Shown piece after piece: positions 54,357 to 63,703 of a stretch of DNA of 64,000 nt. Within the stretch, counting starts at the first letter, position 1. Every line of letters begins with the position of its first letter. The notes under the pieces are model-generated. The model did not search any database, was not told where the DNA came from, and saw only the letters and a list, made by a program, of their open reading frames with translations. Source of the DNA: Plesiomonas shigelloides. GTDB lineage: Bacteria > Pseudomonadota > Gammaproteobacteria > Enterobacterales > CAMTGL01. The DNA lies in assembly GCF_900087055.1 (NCBI RefSeq), contig NZ_LT575468.1:2793773-2857772 (forward strand). Direction: 5' to 3'. The position numbers were made by a program, and so were the translations under genes.

Positions 54357-54638
54357 CTCATTGCGTAACGAAGCTTGTCGGCGCAGATACATTTGCGCCT
54401 ATTTCCTGTACATCGCCGCCTGCCTACGCCTGCTCCTGCGCCATTCGCTACGTTGGATATCGACATCGCAGCGTTACATCTTCTGTCCACTTGCATTGTC
54501 TACGCGGCTTTGCCGCTCGGTTTTCACGCTTGCCGATGTATCACAAGAGCGCCACTACGAACAATGCGCGCCAAATTACAGATGGTTTTACCTATTACAC
54601 CTATAAATACAATGGTTTTTCCCTCTGCGCGCGGCCTG

Positions 54639-54649
54639 CCTATACTTAA
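54639..54649 (+). promoter_or_regulatory. Sigma-S-type extended -10 element upstream of dps
   Basis: CCTATACTTAA matches the sigma-S -10 consensus KCTAYACTTAA at all but the first base, about 96 bp before the dps start. E. coli dps is sigma-S dependent in stationary phase. The start site is not mapped, so this is a prediction. Confidence 0.5.
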
Positions 54650-54744
54650 CCTCAATGACACAGACCACGCTGGTCTGCTGCTGACTTTGTGCCGCACCGA
54701 GTCAGGTATAACGAATTTTAAATATGGGTAATAAGGAGTTTGCT

Positions 54745-55218
54745 ATGACAACATCTAGCATCGGCTTGGCAACAGAAGATCTGGTTAAATTGGCACCGGA
54801 GCTCAACATTCTGCTGGCGAACTACCAGATCCTGTACATGAACACCCGTGGTTACCACTGGAACATTACTGGCCCGCAATTCTTCCAGCTGCACGTCAAA
54901 TTTGAAGAGATGTATAACGATCTGCTGCTGAAAGTAGACGAAATCGCCGAGCGTATTTTGACCGTGGAAGCGCAGCCGCTGCATACTTTCAGTGATTATC
55001 TGGCACACGCCGAAATTAAAGAGCACAAAAATGTGCACGATGCTAAAAGCTGTATCGATGGTCTATTAAGTGGTCTGCAAACCTTGCTGATCCGTCAACG
55101 CAAGATTTTGTCGATGGCAGCAGATGCCGGTGATGAGGGAACAGTGGCCCTGATGAGTGACTACATCCAACAGCAAGAAAAAACCGTGTGGATGCTGCGC
55201 TCTTTCCGTCAGGCCTAA
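54745..55218 (+). CDS. dps: Dps-family DNA-binding ferritin-like protein
   Basis: A 157-residue Dps. Ferroxidase-site residues are visible in TRGYHWNITGPQFFQLHVKFEEMYNDLLLKVDEIAER. It forms 12-mers that store iron and detoxify H2O2. I use ATG 54745 behind AAGGAG; the longer frame from 54724 is not needed. The N-terminus lacks the lysine-rich tail of E. coli Dps, so DNA binding may be weak. Terminated by a strong hairpin. Confidence 0.93.
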   Translation: MTTSSIGLATEDLVKLAPELNILLANYQILYMNTRGYHWNITGPQFFQLHVKFEEMYNDLLLKVDEIAERILTVEAQPLHTFSDYLAHAEIKEHKNVHDAKSCIDGLLSGLQTLLIRQRKILSMAADAGDEGTVALMSDYIQQQEKTVWMLRSFRQA

Positions 55219-55270
55219 GCATTTAGCCACTGACGTTCTTTTTAGTCAGTCAGTGTCTAGTCAGTAAAAA

Positions 55271-55304
55271 TAAAGCCGTTCGCAGCTAAAAGCGAACGGC
55301 TTTA
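55271..55304. terminator. Bidirectional terminator between dps and the DAACS gene
   Basis: AAAGCCGTTCGC-agctaaaa-GCGAACGGCTTTA: a 12-bp stem between convergent genes, with only short A/T runs on both sides. Confidence 0.82.
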
Positions 55305-55347
55305 TGGTCTTTTAAGTATCTAAAACTCACTCAGACACTGACGACCG

Positions 55348-56607
55348 TTATGACTGACTGCTCGCCAAGCCCGTTTTATGCTGCAACCAGTTTTTCCCTT
55401 CCACAAAGCGGCTAACCAACATGGCACATACGGTATTACCGGTGGAGTTCAGCAAGGTAGCCGGCGCATCAATAATGGTGCTGATAATCATCACCGTACC
55501 AACCAGCTCCGGTGAAAAACCAAACACGGCGCAGATCATCAGCTCACCCGTCATGCCGCCACTTGGAATGGCACTCATCACCGCGCCAACCAAGAAGGCC
55601 ACACCGATAATCGCCGCCAGCATAGCTGGATCGCTCATGTCACGATGGAACAGGGTAAACAGGAACACGATCTTCAAAATCCCGCCAATCACCGAGCCAT
55701 CTTTGTGCGTGTTAGCCCCTAACGGGATCACGGTTTCTGCGATATCGTCCGGCACGCCCATCTTTTTGGTCGCCACCAGATTCACCGGAATACAGGCTGC
55801 ACTGGATGCGGTGGCTAACGCAGTTACCGCTGGAGTCGCCACGTTGGCCCAGAAGATGCGCACGCCCGCCATCCCACCGGCAATAAAGGCATACAGGGTA
55901 TTCGCCCCGAAGAAATACACCACCGTCAGCGCCAGATACAAGAAGAAGGCATTGAGATAACCGCTGATAATTTGCGGCCCCAGCGCACCGACAGTAGCGG
56001 CAAAGTAGCAACCTAAGCCCACCGGCGCGATGTACATGATGATGCTCACCATGCGCAAAATAATGGTAGTACCCGCGGACAGCAGCTGCGCCACCGGGCG
56101 GCCTTGCTCGCCCGAGAAGGCAGTCGCCAGGCCAAACAAGATGGAAAACACGATCAGCGGCAACAGACTCGAACGGGTAAAGAGTTGCAAGAAATCCGGC
56201 ACGGTAAACGTGCTCACCAAGATCTGGCCAATGCTTTTACCCGACTCCGTTTCGGCTACCGGCGGCAACTGCGCCAATAAACTCTGGGTATCCACATTTT
56301 GGAATGGATTGAACAGGTGCGTGCCAATCAAACCAATCACCGCTGCGAATAACGCGGTGCAGACAAATACCGCAAACACGGTCCCCATGATTTTACCCAA
56401 ACGGGTCATCTGCTTCATTTCAGCAATCGACGAGGAGACGCTGAAAAACACCAGCGGCACGATCACCATAAACATCAGATTCAAAAAAAGATCGCCCACC
56501 GGCTTCACCAGTAGCGCTTTTTCACCAAAAAGCAGGCCGCCCGCGCCGCCCAGAACAATCCCCGCCAGCAAACAGAGGGTAAAGGCATAATGCCGCAGAA
56601 TTTTCAT
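55348..56607 (-). CDS. DAACS-family cation:dicarboxylate/amino-acid symporter
   Basis: A 419-residue sodium:dicarboxylate symporter-family protein (GltP/SstT/TcyP superfamily). About eight transmembrane helices and two re-entrant loops are suggested. Substrate-site segments include TALATASSAACIPVN (serine-rich hairpin 1), PLGANTHKDGSVIGG (NMDGT-like helix 7) and IPSGGMTG (hairpin 2). The NMDGT motif is altered to NTHKDGS, so the substrate cannot be named. Divergent from nfrB across 475 bp. Confidence 0.88.
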   Translation of the reverse strand: MKILRHYAFTLCLLAGIVLGGAGGLLFGEKALLVKPVGDLFLNLMFMVIVPLVFFSVSSSIAEMKQMTRLGKIMGTVFAVFVCTALFAAVIGLIGTHLFNPFQNVDTQSLLAQLPPVAETESGKSIGQILVSTFTVPDFLQLFTRSSLLPLIVFSILFGLATAFSGEQGRPVAQLLSAGTTIILRMVSIIMYIAPVGLGCYFAATVGALGPQIISGYLNAFFLYLALTVVYFFGANTLYAFIAGGMAGVRIFWANVATPAVTALATASSAACIPVNLVATKKMGVPDDIAETVIPLGANTHKDGSVIGGILKIVFLFTLFHRDMSDPAMLAAIIGVAFLVGAVMSAIPSGGMTGELMICAVFGFSPELVGTVMIISTIIDAPATLLNSTGNTVCAMLVSRFVEGKNWLQHKTGLASSQS

Positions 56608-57082
56608 TTTGTATGGTATCTCAGTTGTTCGGATTTCCGTCCGGGAAATGCCGGCATGCGGTCAGATGATGCCGCCGCATGTCGTAGAGTAAGCGGCAGA
56701 TTTTACCTAAGGCTGGGGGTTAGGGGTAGCAGATCTCCGGTCAGTTGCGTGCCTGATGGCGTTTTCGCAGTGCGTGCTGGGCCTAGCTAAAGCGAAAACT
56801 TGCATTGGTATGACATTTGTTTAACAAGCCATTTTTATACTGCTCATTTTCATCGCCTATCTCGGTCACACAATGAAGCAAAAAAGCCTTTGAGCGCCTT
56901 TTTGGCTAAATGCTACCATGGTCAAAATTACAGCGAAACGGCTATTTAGTGCATCAAAAAACCAATCAAATGCACATTTAGCAAAGGAATGCTCCCATCT
57001 ATTACAATAAAGCCGGATAAAATACTAAAAACATTCTCCATCTGTTCTCTATTTTCCGGCATATAACCCAAGGCAATGACGA
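56608..57082. other. Divergent DAACS / nfrB control region
   Basis: 475 bp with no gene I can support. The right half (about 56820-57080) is AT-rich and should hold the nfrB promoter. A short plus-strand frame at its left end overlaps the symporter start and looks non-coding. Confidence 0.4.
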
Positions 57083-59302
57083 ATGATTGATGCATTCATC
57101 ACCTATTTGTATGGTCTAAAACTGATCGCCATAACTCTCGCCGTGCTGATGTTAATCAGTGGCCTCGACGATCTGTTTATCGATATCACGTACTGGACGC
57201 GGCGTATCAAGCGTGCATTGACGGTGTATCAACGTCACCCACGCATGCACCACGATGCATTATATAAACCGGATGAAAAACCGCTGGCCATCATGGTACC
57301 GGCGTGGAATGAAACTGGGGTGATCGGCAATATGGCTGAATTGGCCGCCACCACGCTCGACTATGAGAACTACCATATTTTTGTCGGCACCTACCCCAAC
57401 GACCCAGACACCCAACGTGATGTGGACGCCGTGTGCGCCCGCTTTGTAAATGTGCACAAAGTGGTGTGTGCCCGACCCGGCCCCACCAGCAAAGCCGATT
57501 GCCTGAACAACATTCTCGATGCGATCACCCAGTTTGAGCGCAGCGCCAATTTCACCTTTGCCGGCTTCATTTTGCATGATGCCGAAGATGTGATCTCCCC
57601 GCTCGAGCTGCGCCTGTTCAACTACTTGGTTGACCGCAAGGATCTGATCCAGATCCCCGTCTATCCGTTCGAACGGGAGTGGACGCACTTTACCAGCATG
57701 AGTTACATCGATGAGTTTGCCGAATTGCACGGTAAAGATGTTCCGGTGCGCGAAGCGATTGCCGGTCAAGTACCGAGCGCGGGCGTGGGTACCTGTTTTA
57801 GCCGCCGAGCAGTGATGGCACTGCTTAAAGACGGTGATGGGATCGCCTTTGATGTGCAGAGTCTCACTGAAGACTATGACATCGGCTTTCGTTTAAAAAC
57901 CAAAGGGATGGAAGAGATTTTTGTCCGTTTCCCAGTAATTCCAACAGAGCCTTCCGGAAAACGCCCGTGGCTACAAAGCCAGCGCTCGGCCAATACCATT
58001 TGTGTACGGGAATATTTCCCCGATACCTTCACTACCGCCATGCGGCAAAAATCGCGCTGGATTATCGGGATTGTCTTTCAAGGCTTCAAAACGCACCGTT
58101 GGAGCGACAACCTGACCATTAACTACTTTCTCTGGCGTGATCGCAAAGGCGCCATCAGTAATTTTCTCAGCTTTGCTGCCATGATCTTGATGCTGCAGTT
58201 GATTGTGCTGTATCTGTATCAACATTTTTGGCCGGATGCGTGGCAATTTTTATCCATTTTCAGCGGTGGCCCTTGGCTGAAAACCTTACTTTGGCTCAAC
58301 TTTGCCTTGATGCTCAATCGGATAGCGCAGCGGATTATTTTCGTGACCGCGTATTACGGCATTAAGCAGGGGCTGTTATCGGTATTGCGCCTGTTTTGGG
58401 GCAACCTGATCAACTTTATGGCCAACTGGCGTGCCATTACTCAGGTCATTCAGCACGGTGATCCGCGGCGCGTGGCGTGGGATAAAACCACCCACGATTT
58501 TCCAAGTGTCACCGGAACCAATCGCGCGTTACGGCCACTCGGCCAAATCTTAGTAAGCCAAGGCGCACTAACCGATGCCCAATTGGAACAAGCGTTGACC
58601 AACCGGATTGAAGGGTTACGTCTGGGCGGAATGCTGGTGCACCAAGGCATCATCACGTGTCGCCAACTGGCGGCCGCATTGGCCGAGCAAAGTGGTGTTG
58701 CGATGGAATCCATCGATGCATGGTCTTTGGATCCCGCGTTAATTGCGCAAATGCCGGCCTCTGTGGCGTTGCATTATGCCGTACTGCCGGTGCGTTTAGA
58801 GCACGATACGCTGGTGGTAGCCAGCGAATACAATATTGACCCCGTCTCGCTGGCCGCGTTGGGGCGCAAGATGCAGCTCCCGATCCGCTATGTCATCGTG
58901 CCACGCGGACAAGTGGTGGTGGGTTTACGCCACTGGTATGCCCGCCATCCAGGCAGCGATGAGCGCGCGTTACTCACGCACGCAGAACAACAAGGCTGGC
59001 TTAGTCGTGACCAAAGCGCACAACTTTGGCAGCGCTTTGTTTCGCAGCAAATTCTGTTTGCCGAAATTCTGACCTCACTTGGCCATATCAATGCAGCCGC
59101 GATGAAGGCTTTGCTCCTGCGTCACGAGCGCTGTGAGCAACCGCTGGGCGCATTTTTAGTCAATGAAGGCGTCATTAGCCCACAAACACTAACGCGAGCA
59201 CTGGAATTACAGGACGAATTACAGGTATCTATGACGCAGCTGTTGCAACAATCCGGTCTCAGCCATCAACAGTTACAGCAATTGCAACAGGAGGTGGCCT
59301 GA
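57083..59302 (+). CDS. nfrB: NfrB-like inner-membrane glycosyltransferase with MshEN repeats
   Basis: A 739-residue protein. An N-terminal membrane segment (about residues 5-30) precedes a GT2 domain with HDAED, TEDYD and a QxxRW motif (QKSRW, 322-326), as in processive cellulose-synthase-type enzymes. More transmembrane helices (about 370-470) follow. The C-terminus has tandem MshEN-type motifs: PLGQILVSQGALTDAQLEQAL then RLGGMLVHQGIITCRQLAAAL at 480-540, and another pair near 650-725. E. coli NfrB (745 residues) is needed for phage N4 adsorption and is reported to make a secreted glycan under c-di-GMP control. Its stop overlaps the nfrA ATG by one base. Confidence 0.92.
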   Translation: MIDAFITYLYGLKLIAITLAVLMLISGLDDLFIDITYWTRRIKRALTVYQRHPRMHHDALYKPDEKPLAIMVPAWNETGVIGNMAELAATTLDYENYHIFVGTYPNDPDTQRDVDAVCARFVNVHKVVCARPGPTSKADCLNNILDAITQFERSANFTFAGFILHDAEDVISPLELRLFNYLVDRKDLIQIPVYPFEREWTHFTSMSYIDEFAELHGKDVPVREAIAGQVPSAGVGTCFSRRAVMALLKDGDGIAFDVQSLTEDYDIGFRLKTKGMEEIFVRFPVIPTEPSGKRPWLQSQRSANTICVREYFPDTFTTAMRQKSRWIIGIVFQGFKTHRWSDNLTINYFLWRDRKGAISNFLSFAAMILMLQLIVLYLYQHFWPDAWQFLSIFSGGPWLKTLLWLNFALMLNRIAQRIIFVTAYYGIKQGLLSVLRLFWGNLINFMANWRAITQVIQHGDPRRVAWDKTTHDFPSVTGTNRALRPLGQILVSQGALTDAQLEQALTNRIEGLRLGGMLVHQGIITCRQLAAALAEQSGVAMESIDAWSLDPALIAQMPASVALHYAVLPVRLEHDTLVVASEYNIDPVSLAALGRKMQLPIRYVIVPRGQVVVGLRHWYARHPGSDERALLTHAEQQGWLSRDQSAQLWQRFVSQQILFAEILTSLGHINAAAMKALLLRHERCEQPLGAFLVNEGVISPQTLTRALELQDELQVSMTQLLQQSGLSHQQLQQLQQEVA

Positions 59303-62298
59303 TGTCTCTTCCCTATGCACGCTCCACATTCGCGGTCATGCTGTACTGCGCCCTGAGTGGCACATTACTGGCTGCAAAAACACCGGATGCCAAGGGCAGT
59401 GAACTGTCCGCGCCGAATTGGGGCATGAGTGATTACCACTACTTCATCTCCTATCCACACCTGCAAAAAGCCATGCAGGCGATGAAGAACAATGATGCAC
59501 ATACGGCAATTACCCAGTTTGAGCATGTGCACCGTGAAGTGCCGGATAATATAGCGGTAACACTGTACTTGGCCGAAGCCTATCGCCATTTCGGGCGCAA
59601 TGAACAAGCCGTACAGTTACTGCAACATCAATTAAAGCGCGCGCCGGGCAACCGCGCATTACGCCAAGCGCTCGATGCCATCCCGATCCCCCTTGATAAG
59701 CAGATCACCCGCACCGAACTGCTGGCGCAGCAAGCAAGGTGTGACCAAGAGCCCACTCTACGTTGCCGCGCTGCCGTAGGACAAGCTGCATTACACCTGA
59801 GTGCCCTCGATATTGCTGCAGCTCAACTGCAAGACCCGAATTTTGCCAACAGCGCCGTAGGGCACACGCTACGCACCGACTTACAGCAACGCGCTATTTA
59901 TCTCAAGCAGTGGCAATATGTAGAGCCTGAGTTCAATGCATTGCGCCAGCAAGGCAAACTTAGCGCGGCGCAAGCAGAGCAATGGTTTCAGATCCTACTA
60001 CTGACCCGTGACTATAACCGCCTACAGCAGTTGCAAGCGCAAGGCGTGATGGATAGCCCAGCACAACGCTTAGCCTATGCCAGCGAATTAGCCCAACAAG
60101 GTCAACACGCTCGCTTACGCCACTATTTAGCACAAACGCCTGCACCCGCCTTTACGAATGCTCAACAAGAGCAAGGCTGGCTGTATCTGCTGTCACGCTA
60201 CAGTGCCAATCCGCAGCAAGCAGTACTGAACTTCCCGGCCCGTTTTAGCGCTAACCAACAATGGATTGCCCAGCGCCGCTTAGAAGGGCTAATGCAAGCC
60301 AAAGACTATTCGGCCGCACAAACCTTCTTAGCCAACTATCCGGCCAACCAATGGTTAGAGACTCGGTTTAGCCTCAGTTTGCAGCAACCGGGAAATACCC
60401 ATAGCCTGGCGTTAGCCCAGCAGCTGTATCGGCAGCAGCCGAGCAACAGCCAGCTGCTCGATACGCTGTCCTACCGTTTACTGCAAGCGGGCAAATCAGC
60501 GGCGGCCATTGAGTTACTGCTCCAGCACTATCCATTCCAAGGTCCATATCACGGCCCATATAACAGAACCGTGCGTTCACAGCTGGCCACCCGTCTGTTT
60601 GAGTTGTTGGAGCGTTATCCGCAGTACGTCACACCGGCCGTTTTGACGCGATTATCCCGACCACAGCCGGATGTGAATTTGCGTTTGCAGCAAGCGAGCT
60701 GGCTGGCATCACGCCATGACTGCGCCGCAGTCACTACGCTGTTGGGAAATCTGTCGCCGGCATACCCTGCAGCCAGTTGGGATTTGCTGGGTAACTGCTA
60801 CCAAAAACAGCTGCCAGGACTCGCGCTGTATGCGTATCAGCAAAGCGAGCAACGTCAACCATCCCATTACAATCAGTTGGCAATCGCCTACCAAGCCGCC
60901 GCAGTACAAAACTATCCGCAGGCCGAACACTACTGGCAGCAGTTACCGACCAACACACTTAGCGATGAAGATTTACTGGCTGCCGCCAGCACCGCGCAAG
61001 CCGCTGGCAATGCTACGGCGCTCGGCCACTGGCTATCGCTGATGCAGCAACGCAGTATGGGCGGTTATGCCGGCTACTGGTGGTTAACTGCGCAGCATAC
61101 GCCAAAATCCGACCCACAGAGCGCGCTTAGCGCCCTGGATAAGGCAATACACCTAAAACCGCTCGCACGCTTTTACGCGGCGCGCGCCGTGATCTGGCAA
61201 CAGCTCAAACAACCTCAATCGGCGCTAGCCGATTTGCGCCAAGCGCACCGTATGGAGCCGGATAATGCCGATTACCAAGCCGCGCTCGGCTATGCGTTAT
61301 TGGATGAGGGCGATTATGCAACCGCTCGAACGTTGATGCGGCAAGCCTTGCACACCATGCCAGACGATCCGGGCTTAATTCGCCAACTCGCTTACGTAAA
61401 CCAGCGTTTAGGTGATGACCCACAAACCTTGCGCTATGCCGCGCAGGCGATTGCCGATATCAGCAACGCAGCCGCGCCGTATCCGCTAAGCGCAGCACAG
61501 CAACAAGAGCAATTTGCCCTACGCCGCCTGTACACTGACACCACCCAACGTTGGACATTCAGTGCCGACAGTTTGTTAGGCCTGCAATCCAGCGCCCTGA
61601 CGAGCGCGAATAGCGGCAGCGCCCAGCCCGGTCGAAGTTATCGCAGTTATGGTCAACTGGAAGCCAACTACCGCATTGGCCGCAATCAACTGCGCAGTGG
61701 CGATACGCTGTTTGCTTACTCGCGTATATTTGCTGGCAGCGGCGAAAACGGTAATCTGCTACCGGTGAACGATCCCATGCTCGGCGCGGGGATCCGCTGG
61801 AAGCCGTTTTTCAGTCACACCTTCTATCTGGCGGCAGAGCAACAGATCCCCCTCACCGCGCAATCAGGTAAGGCCGATGTCATGCTGCGCGCCAGTGCCT
61901 CGTTACTCAACGGCGGTAAATTTAGTGATGATTGGCATCCCAACGGGAAAGGCTGGTTTGCGCAAAACCTGTATCTGGACGCGGCCTACTATGTCCGCCA
62001 AAATCAGCAATCGTATACCGCCGATTATCGCGCCAGTTGGCATCGAAAAATTGCCGCAGGGCAAACCGTTGAGCCGTATGCGCATATCCAATACAACAGC
62101 TTCCACGATGAGCTGATCCACAGTACCGGTTTAACCGGTGTGGGTGTACGCTGGAATATCTGGAGCGGCCAGACCCGCGACAAAGCTTGGCCGAATAAGG
62201 TCAGTGTTGGCCTGGAGTATCAACATACGTTCAGTAGCCATAATCCATTCAACGATGATAATAACAGCGTATTTATGACCCTAGGAGGCCGCTGGTGA
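59302..62298 (+). CDS. nfrA: NfrA-like outer-membrane TPR/beta-barrel protein (phage N4 receptor family)
   Basis: A 998-residue exported protein: signal peptide (residues about 1-24, ending LLAA), many TPR-like repeats through about residue 740, then a C-terminal outer-membrane barrel ending in GGRW (terminal Trp). E. coli NfrA is about 990 residues, the N4 receptor, and probably the export channel for the glycan made by NfrB. It is coupled to nfrB (TGATG) and to the DUF4434 gene (GTGA overlap). Confidence 0.92.
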   Translation: MSLPYARSTFAVMLYCALSGTLLAAKTPDAKGSELSAPNWGMSDYHYFISYPHLQKAMQAMKNNDAHTAITQFEHVHREVPDNIAVTLYLAEAYRHFGRNEQAVQLLQHQLKRAPGNRALRQALDAIPIPLDKQITRTELLAQQARCDQEPTLRCRAAVGQAALHLSALDIAAAQLQDPNFANSAVGHTLRTDLQQRAIYLKQWQYVEPEFNALRQQGKLSAAQAEQWFQILLLTRDYNRLQQLQAQGVMDSPAQRLAYASELAQQGQHARLRHYLAQTPAPAFTNAQQEQGWLYLLSRYSANPQQAVLNFPARFSANQQWIAQRRLEGLMQAKDYSAAQTFLANYPANQWLETRFSLSLQQPGNTHSLALAQQLYRQQPSNSQLLDTLSYRLLQAGKSAAAIELLLQHYPFQGPYHGPYNRTVRSQLATRLFELLERYPQYVTPAVLTRLSRPQPDVNLRLQQASWLASRHDCAAVTTLLGNLSPAYPAASWDLLGNCYQKQLPGLALYAYQQSEQRQPSHYNQLAIAYQAAAVQNYPQAEHYWQQLPTNTLSDEDLLAAASTAQAAGNATALGHWLSLMQQRSMGGYAGYWWLTAQHTPKSDPQSALSALDKAIHLKPLARFYAARAVIWQQLKQPQSALADLRQAHRMEPDNADYQAALGYALLDEGDYATARTLMRQALHTMPDDPGLIRQLAYVNQRLGDDPQTLRYAAQAIADISNAAAPYPLSAAQQQEQFALRRLYTDTTQRWTFSADSLLGLQSSALTSANSGSAQPGRSYRSYGQLEANYRIGRNQLRSGDTLFAYSRIFAGSGENGNLLPVNDPMLGAGIRWKPFFSHTFYLAAEQQIPLTAQSGKADVMLRASASLLNGGKFSDDWHPNGKGWFAQNLYLDAAYYVRQNQQSYTADYRASWHRKIAAGQTVEPYAHIQYNSFHDELIHSTGLTGVGVRWNIWSGQTRDKAWPNKVSVGLEYQHTFSSHNPFNDDNNSVFMTLGGRW

Positions 62299-63236
62299 TC
62301 GCACAGGTTCGCACTCTTATCGCCTCACTCCTGCTCGGGGGATTACTGCTGATCGCCCCATCGGCGCAGGCCATGAATGCCGTTATCTACCAACCACAAA
62401 ACCGCGATCGCCAAGTCTCCACGGCTCAATGGCAAACGTTGATGCAACAGCTCAAAACCATGGGGATGGATACGCTCGTTTTGCAATGGACGCGCTATGG
62501 CGATGCCTTTGCCAGCGAAGAAGATCAGCAATGGCTACAACGCCAAGCGCGGCTAGCCCACGCAGCGGGATTGCAGATAGTGGTTGGCTTGTTCGCCGAT
62601 CCCGATTTTTTTGCCCGCCAACAGCAGCCGGATGCAGCACTGGGTAACTACCTCAACCGGCTGCGTAGCGAAGATCGGGCCCAAGCCCAGCGCTGGCTGG
62701 AGGCTGCCGATAGCGTGCCGGTCAGTGGCTGGTATATCAGCGCGGAGGTTGATGATGTGAATTGGCGCGCCCCCGAGCGTCAAGCATTGGCCAAGAATTG
62801 GCTACAGCGGGAACGACTGGAGCTCCAGATGCTGTCACGCCAACCGGTATATATCAGCAGCTTTTTTGCCGGTAACATGTCGCCGCAAGGCTATAGCGCC
62901 TTGATCAGTGAGTTATCAGGCAGCGGCGTACAATTTTGGATCCAAGATGGGCGCGGCGTCGGCAAACTCTCTGGTGCTGAGCGAGCCTTGTATCTACAAA
63001 GCAGTGCTGGCTGCACCTTGGATAACCGCGCAGCGTCGGCCTCGACCACAACCCCAGCCGCTGGCGTGGTGTATGAAATTTTCCGCGCACTACCCGGCCA
63101 GCAATTTCATGCTGAACCAGCTTATCCTTCGGATGCCGCGGTATTACGCAGTATCCCGCCTTGCGCAGGAAAAGATAGCGTGTTGTTCTCACTGCGTTAC
63201 TTACCGGCCGCCAAAGGTGTGCTAAGTTATCAGTAA
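62295..63236 (+). CDS. Secreted DUF4434 (YbcH-like) putative glycan-active protein
   Basis: A 313-residue protein with a signal peptide (LIASLLLGGLLLIAPSAQA) and a TIM-barrel-like body: MDTLVLQWTRYGD, GLQIVVGLFADPDF, GWYISAEVDDVNW, VYISSFFAG. This pattern resembles DUF4434 glycoside-hydrolase-like proteins. E. coli has ybcH, a similar gene, beside nfrAB. GTG start at 62295 overlaps the nfrA stop by 4 bases, with AGGAGG upstream. The most likely role is trimming or processing of the NfrB polymer in the periplasm; that is inference. Confidence 0.82.
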   Translation: MIAQVRTLIASLLLGGLLLIAPSAQAMNAVIYQPQNRDRQVSTAQWQTLMQQLKTMGMDTLVLQWTRYGDAFASEEDQQWLQRQARLAHAAGLQIVVGLFADPDFFARQQQPDAALGNYLNRLRSEDRAQAQRWLEAADSVPVSGWYISAEVDDVNWRAPERQALAKNWLQRERLELQMLSRQPVYISSFFAGNMSPQGYSALISELSGSGVQFWIQDGRGVGKLSGAERALYLQSSAGCTLDNRAASASTTTPAAGVVYEIFRALPGQQFHAEPAYPSDAAVLRSIPPCAGKDSVLFSLRYLPAAKGVLSYQ

Positions 63237-63290
63237 GGCGTAAAGAATGGCATTTGCTCGCCTCACATAAAACCACCGCGCAGAATAGCA

Positions 63291-63323
63291 AAAGGGCGCA
63301 CTACACAACGTAGCGCGCCCTTC
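63291..63323. terminator. Bidirectional hairpin between the nfr operon and the cystatin-like gene
   Basis: AAGGGCGC pairs with GCGCCCTT, with an inner CTAC/GTAG stem, flanked by short A and T runs. It lies between convergent genes. Confidence 0.72.
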
Positions 63324-63358
63324 TCAATGATTGCACTGCCTATATGGCAATATGGCCA

Positions 63359-63703
63359 TTACTGATTAGCCGGAATACGGTTCAATGCATGCAGCTCTTC
63401 ATGTCCATCCAGCGCACGGTAAACCTGCGCCTGCCAACGGGAACCGTCAGCCAGCTGGTAGATCACTTTGTAGTTCATTCCTGATACTACCTGCTGCTGC
63501 ACCGCAATCACTTTGTCCAACTTAGAAGATACATTGGACGCTTTAAATGCAAATTCAGCGGCTTGCTTGGCTTGTGGAGTTACCTCGGCTGCACTCCAAC
63601 CGCCCATCAGAGGCTTTTGCGCAGGTGCAGGCGCAGCATAGCTACTAAGGCTTACGCCGCTCAAACCGGCGCACAGTGCCGCAACCATCAGCATTTTCTT
63701 CAT
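63359..63703 (-). CDS. Secreted cystatin-like protein
   Basis: A 114-residue protein with a signal peptide (about residues 1-23, SSYA/APAP). The mature part has the cystatin pattern: Gly-Gly at 34-35 near the mature N-terminus (LMGGWSAAEVTPQAKQAAE), a long helix, then the QxVxG loop QVVSG at 71-75 (QQVVSGMNYKVIYQL). A strand pair (SRWQAQVYRAL) follows. In stefins and cystatins the N-terminal Gly and QVVAG loop wedge into cysteine proteases. A periplasmic or secreted protease inhibitor is the natural guess. Bacterial cystatin-domain proteins are known but little studied. Confidence 0.82.
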   Translation of the reverse strand: MKKMLMVAALCAGLSGVSLSSYAAPAPAQKPLMGGWSAAEVTPQAKQAAEFAFKASNVSSKLDKVIAVQQQVVSGMNYKVIYQLADGSRWQAQVYRALDGHEELHALNRIPANQ

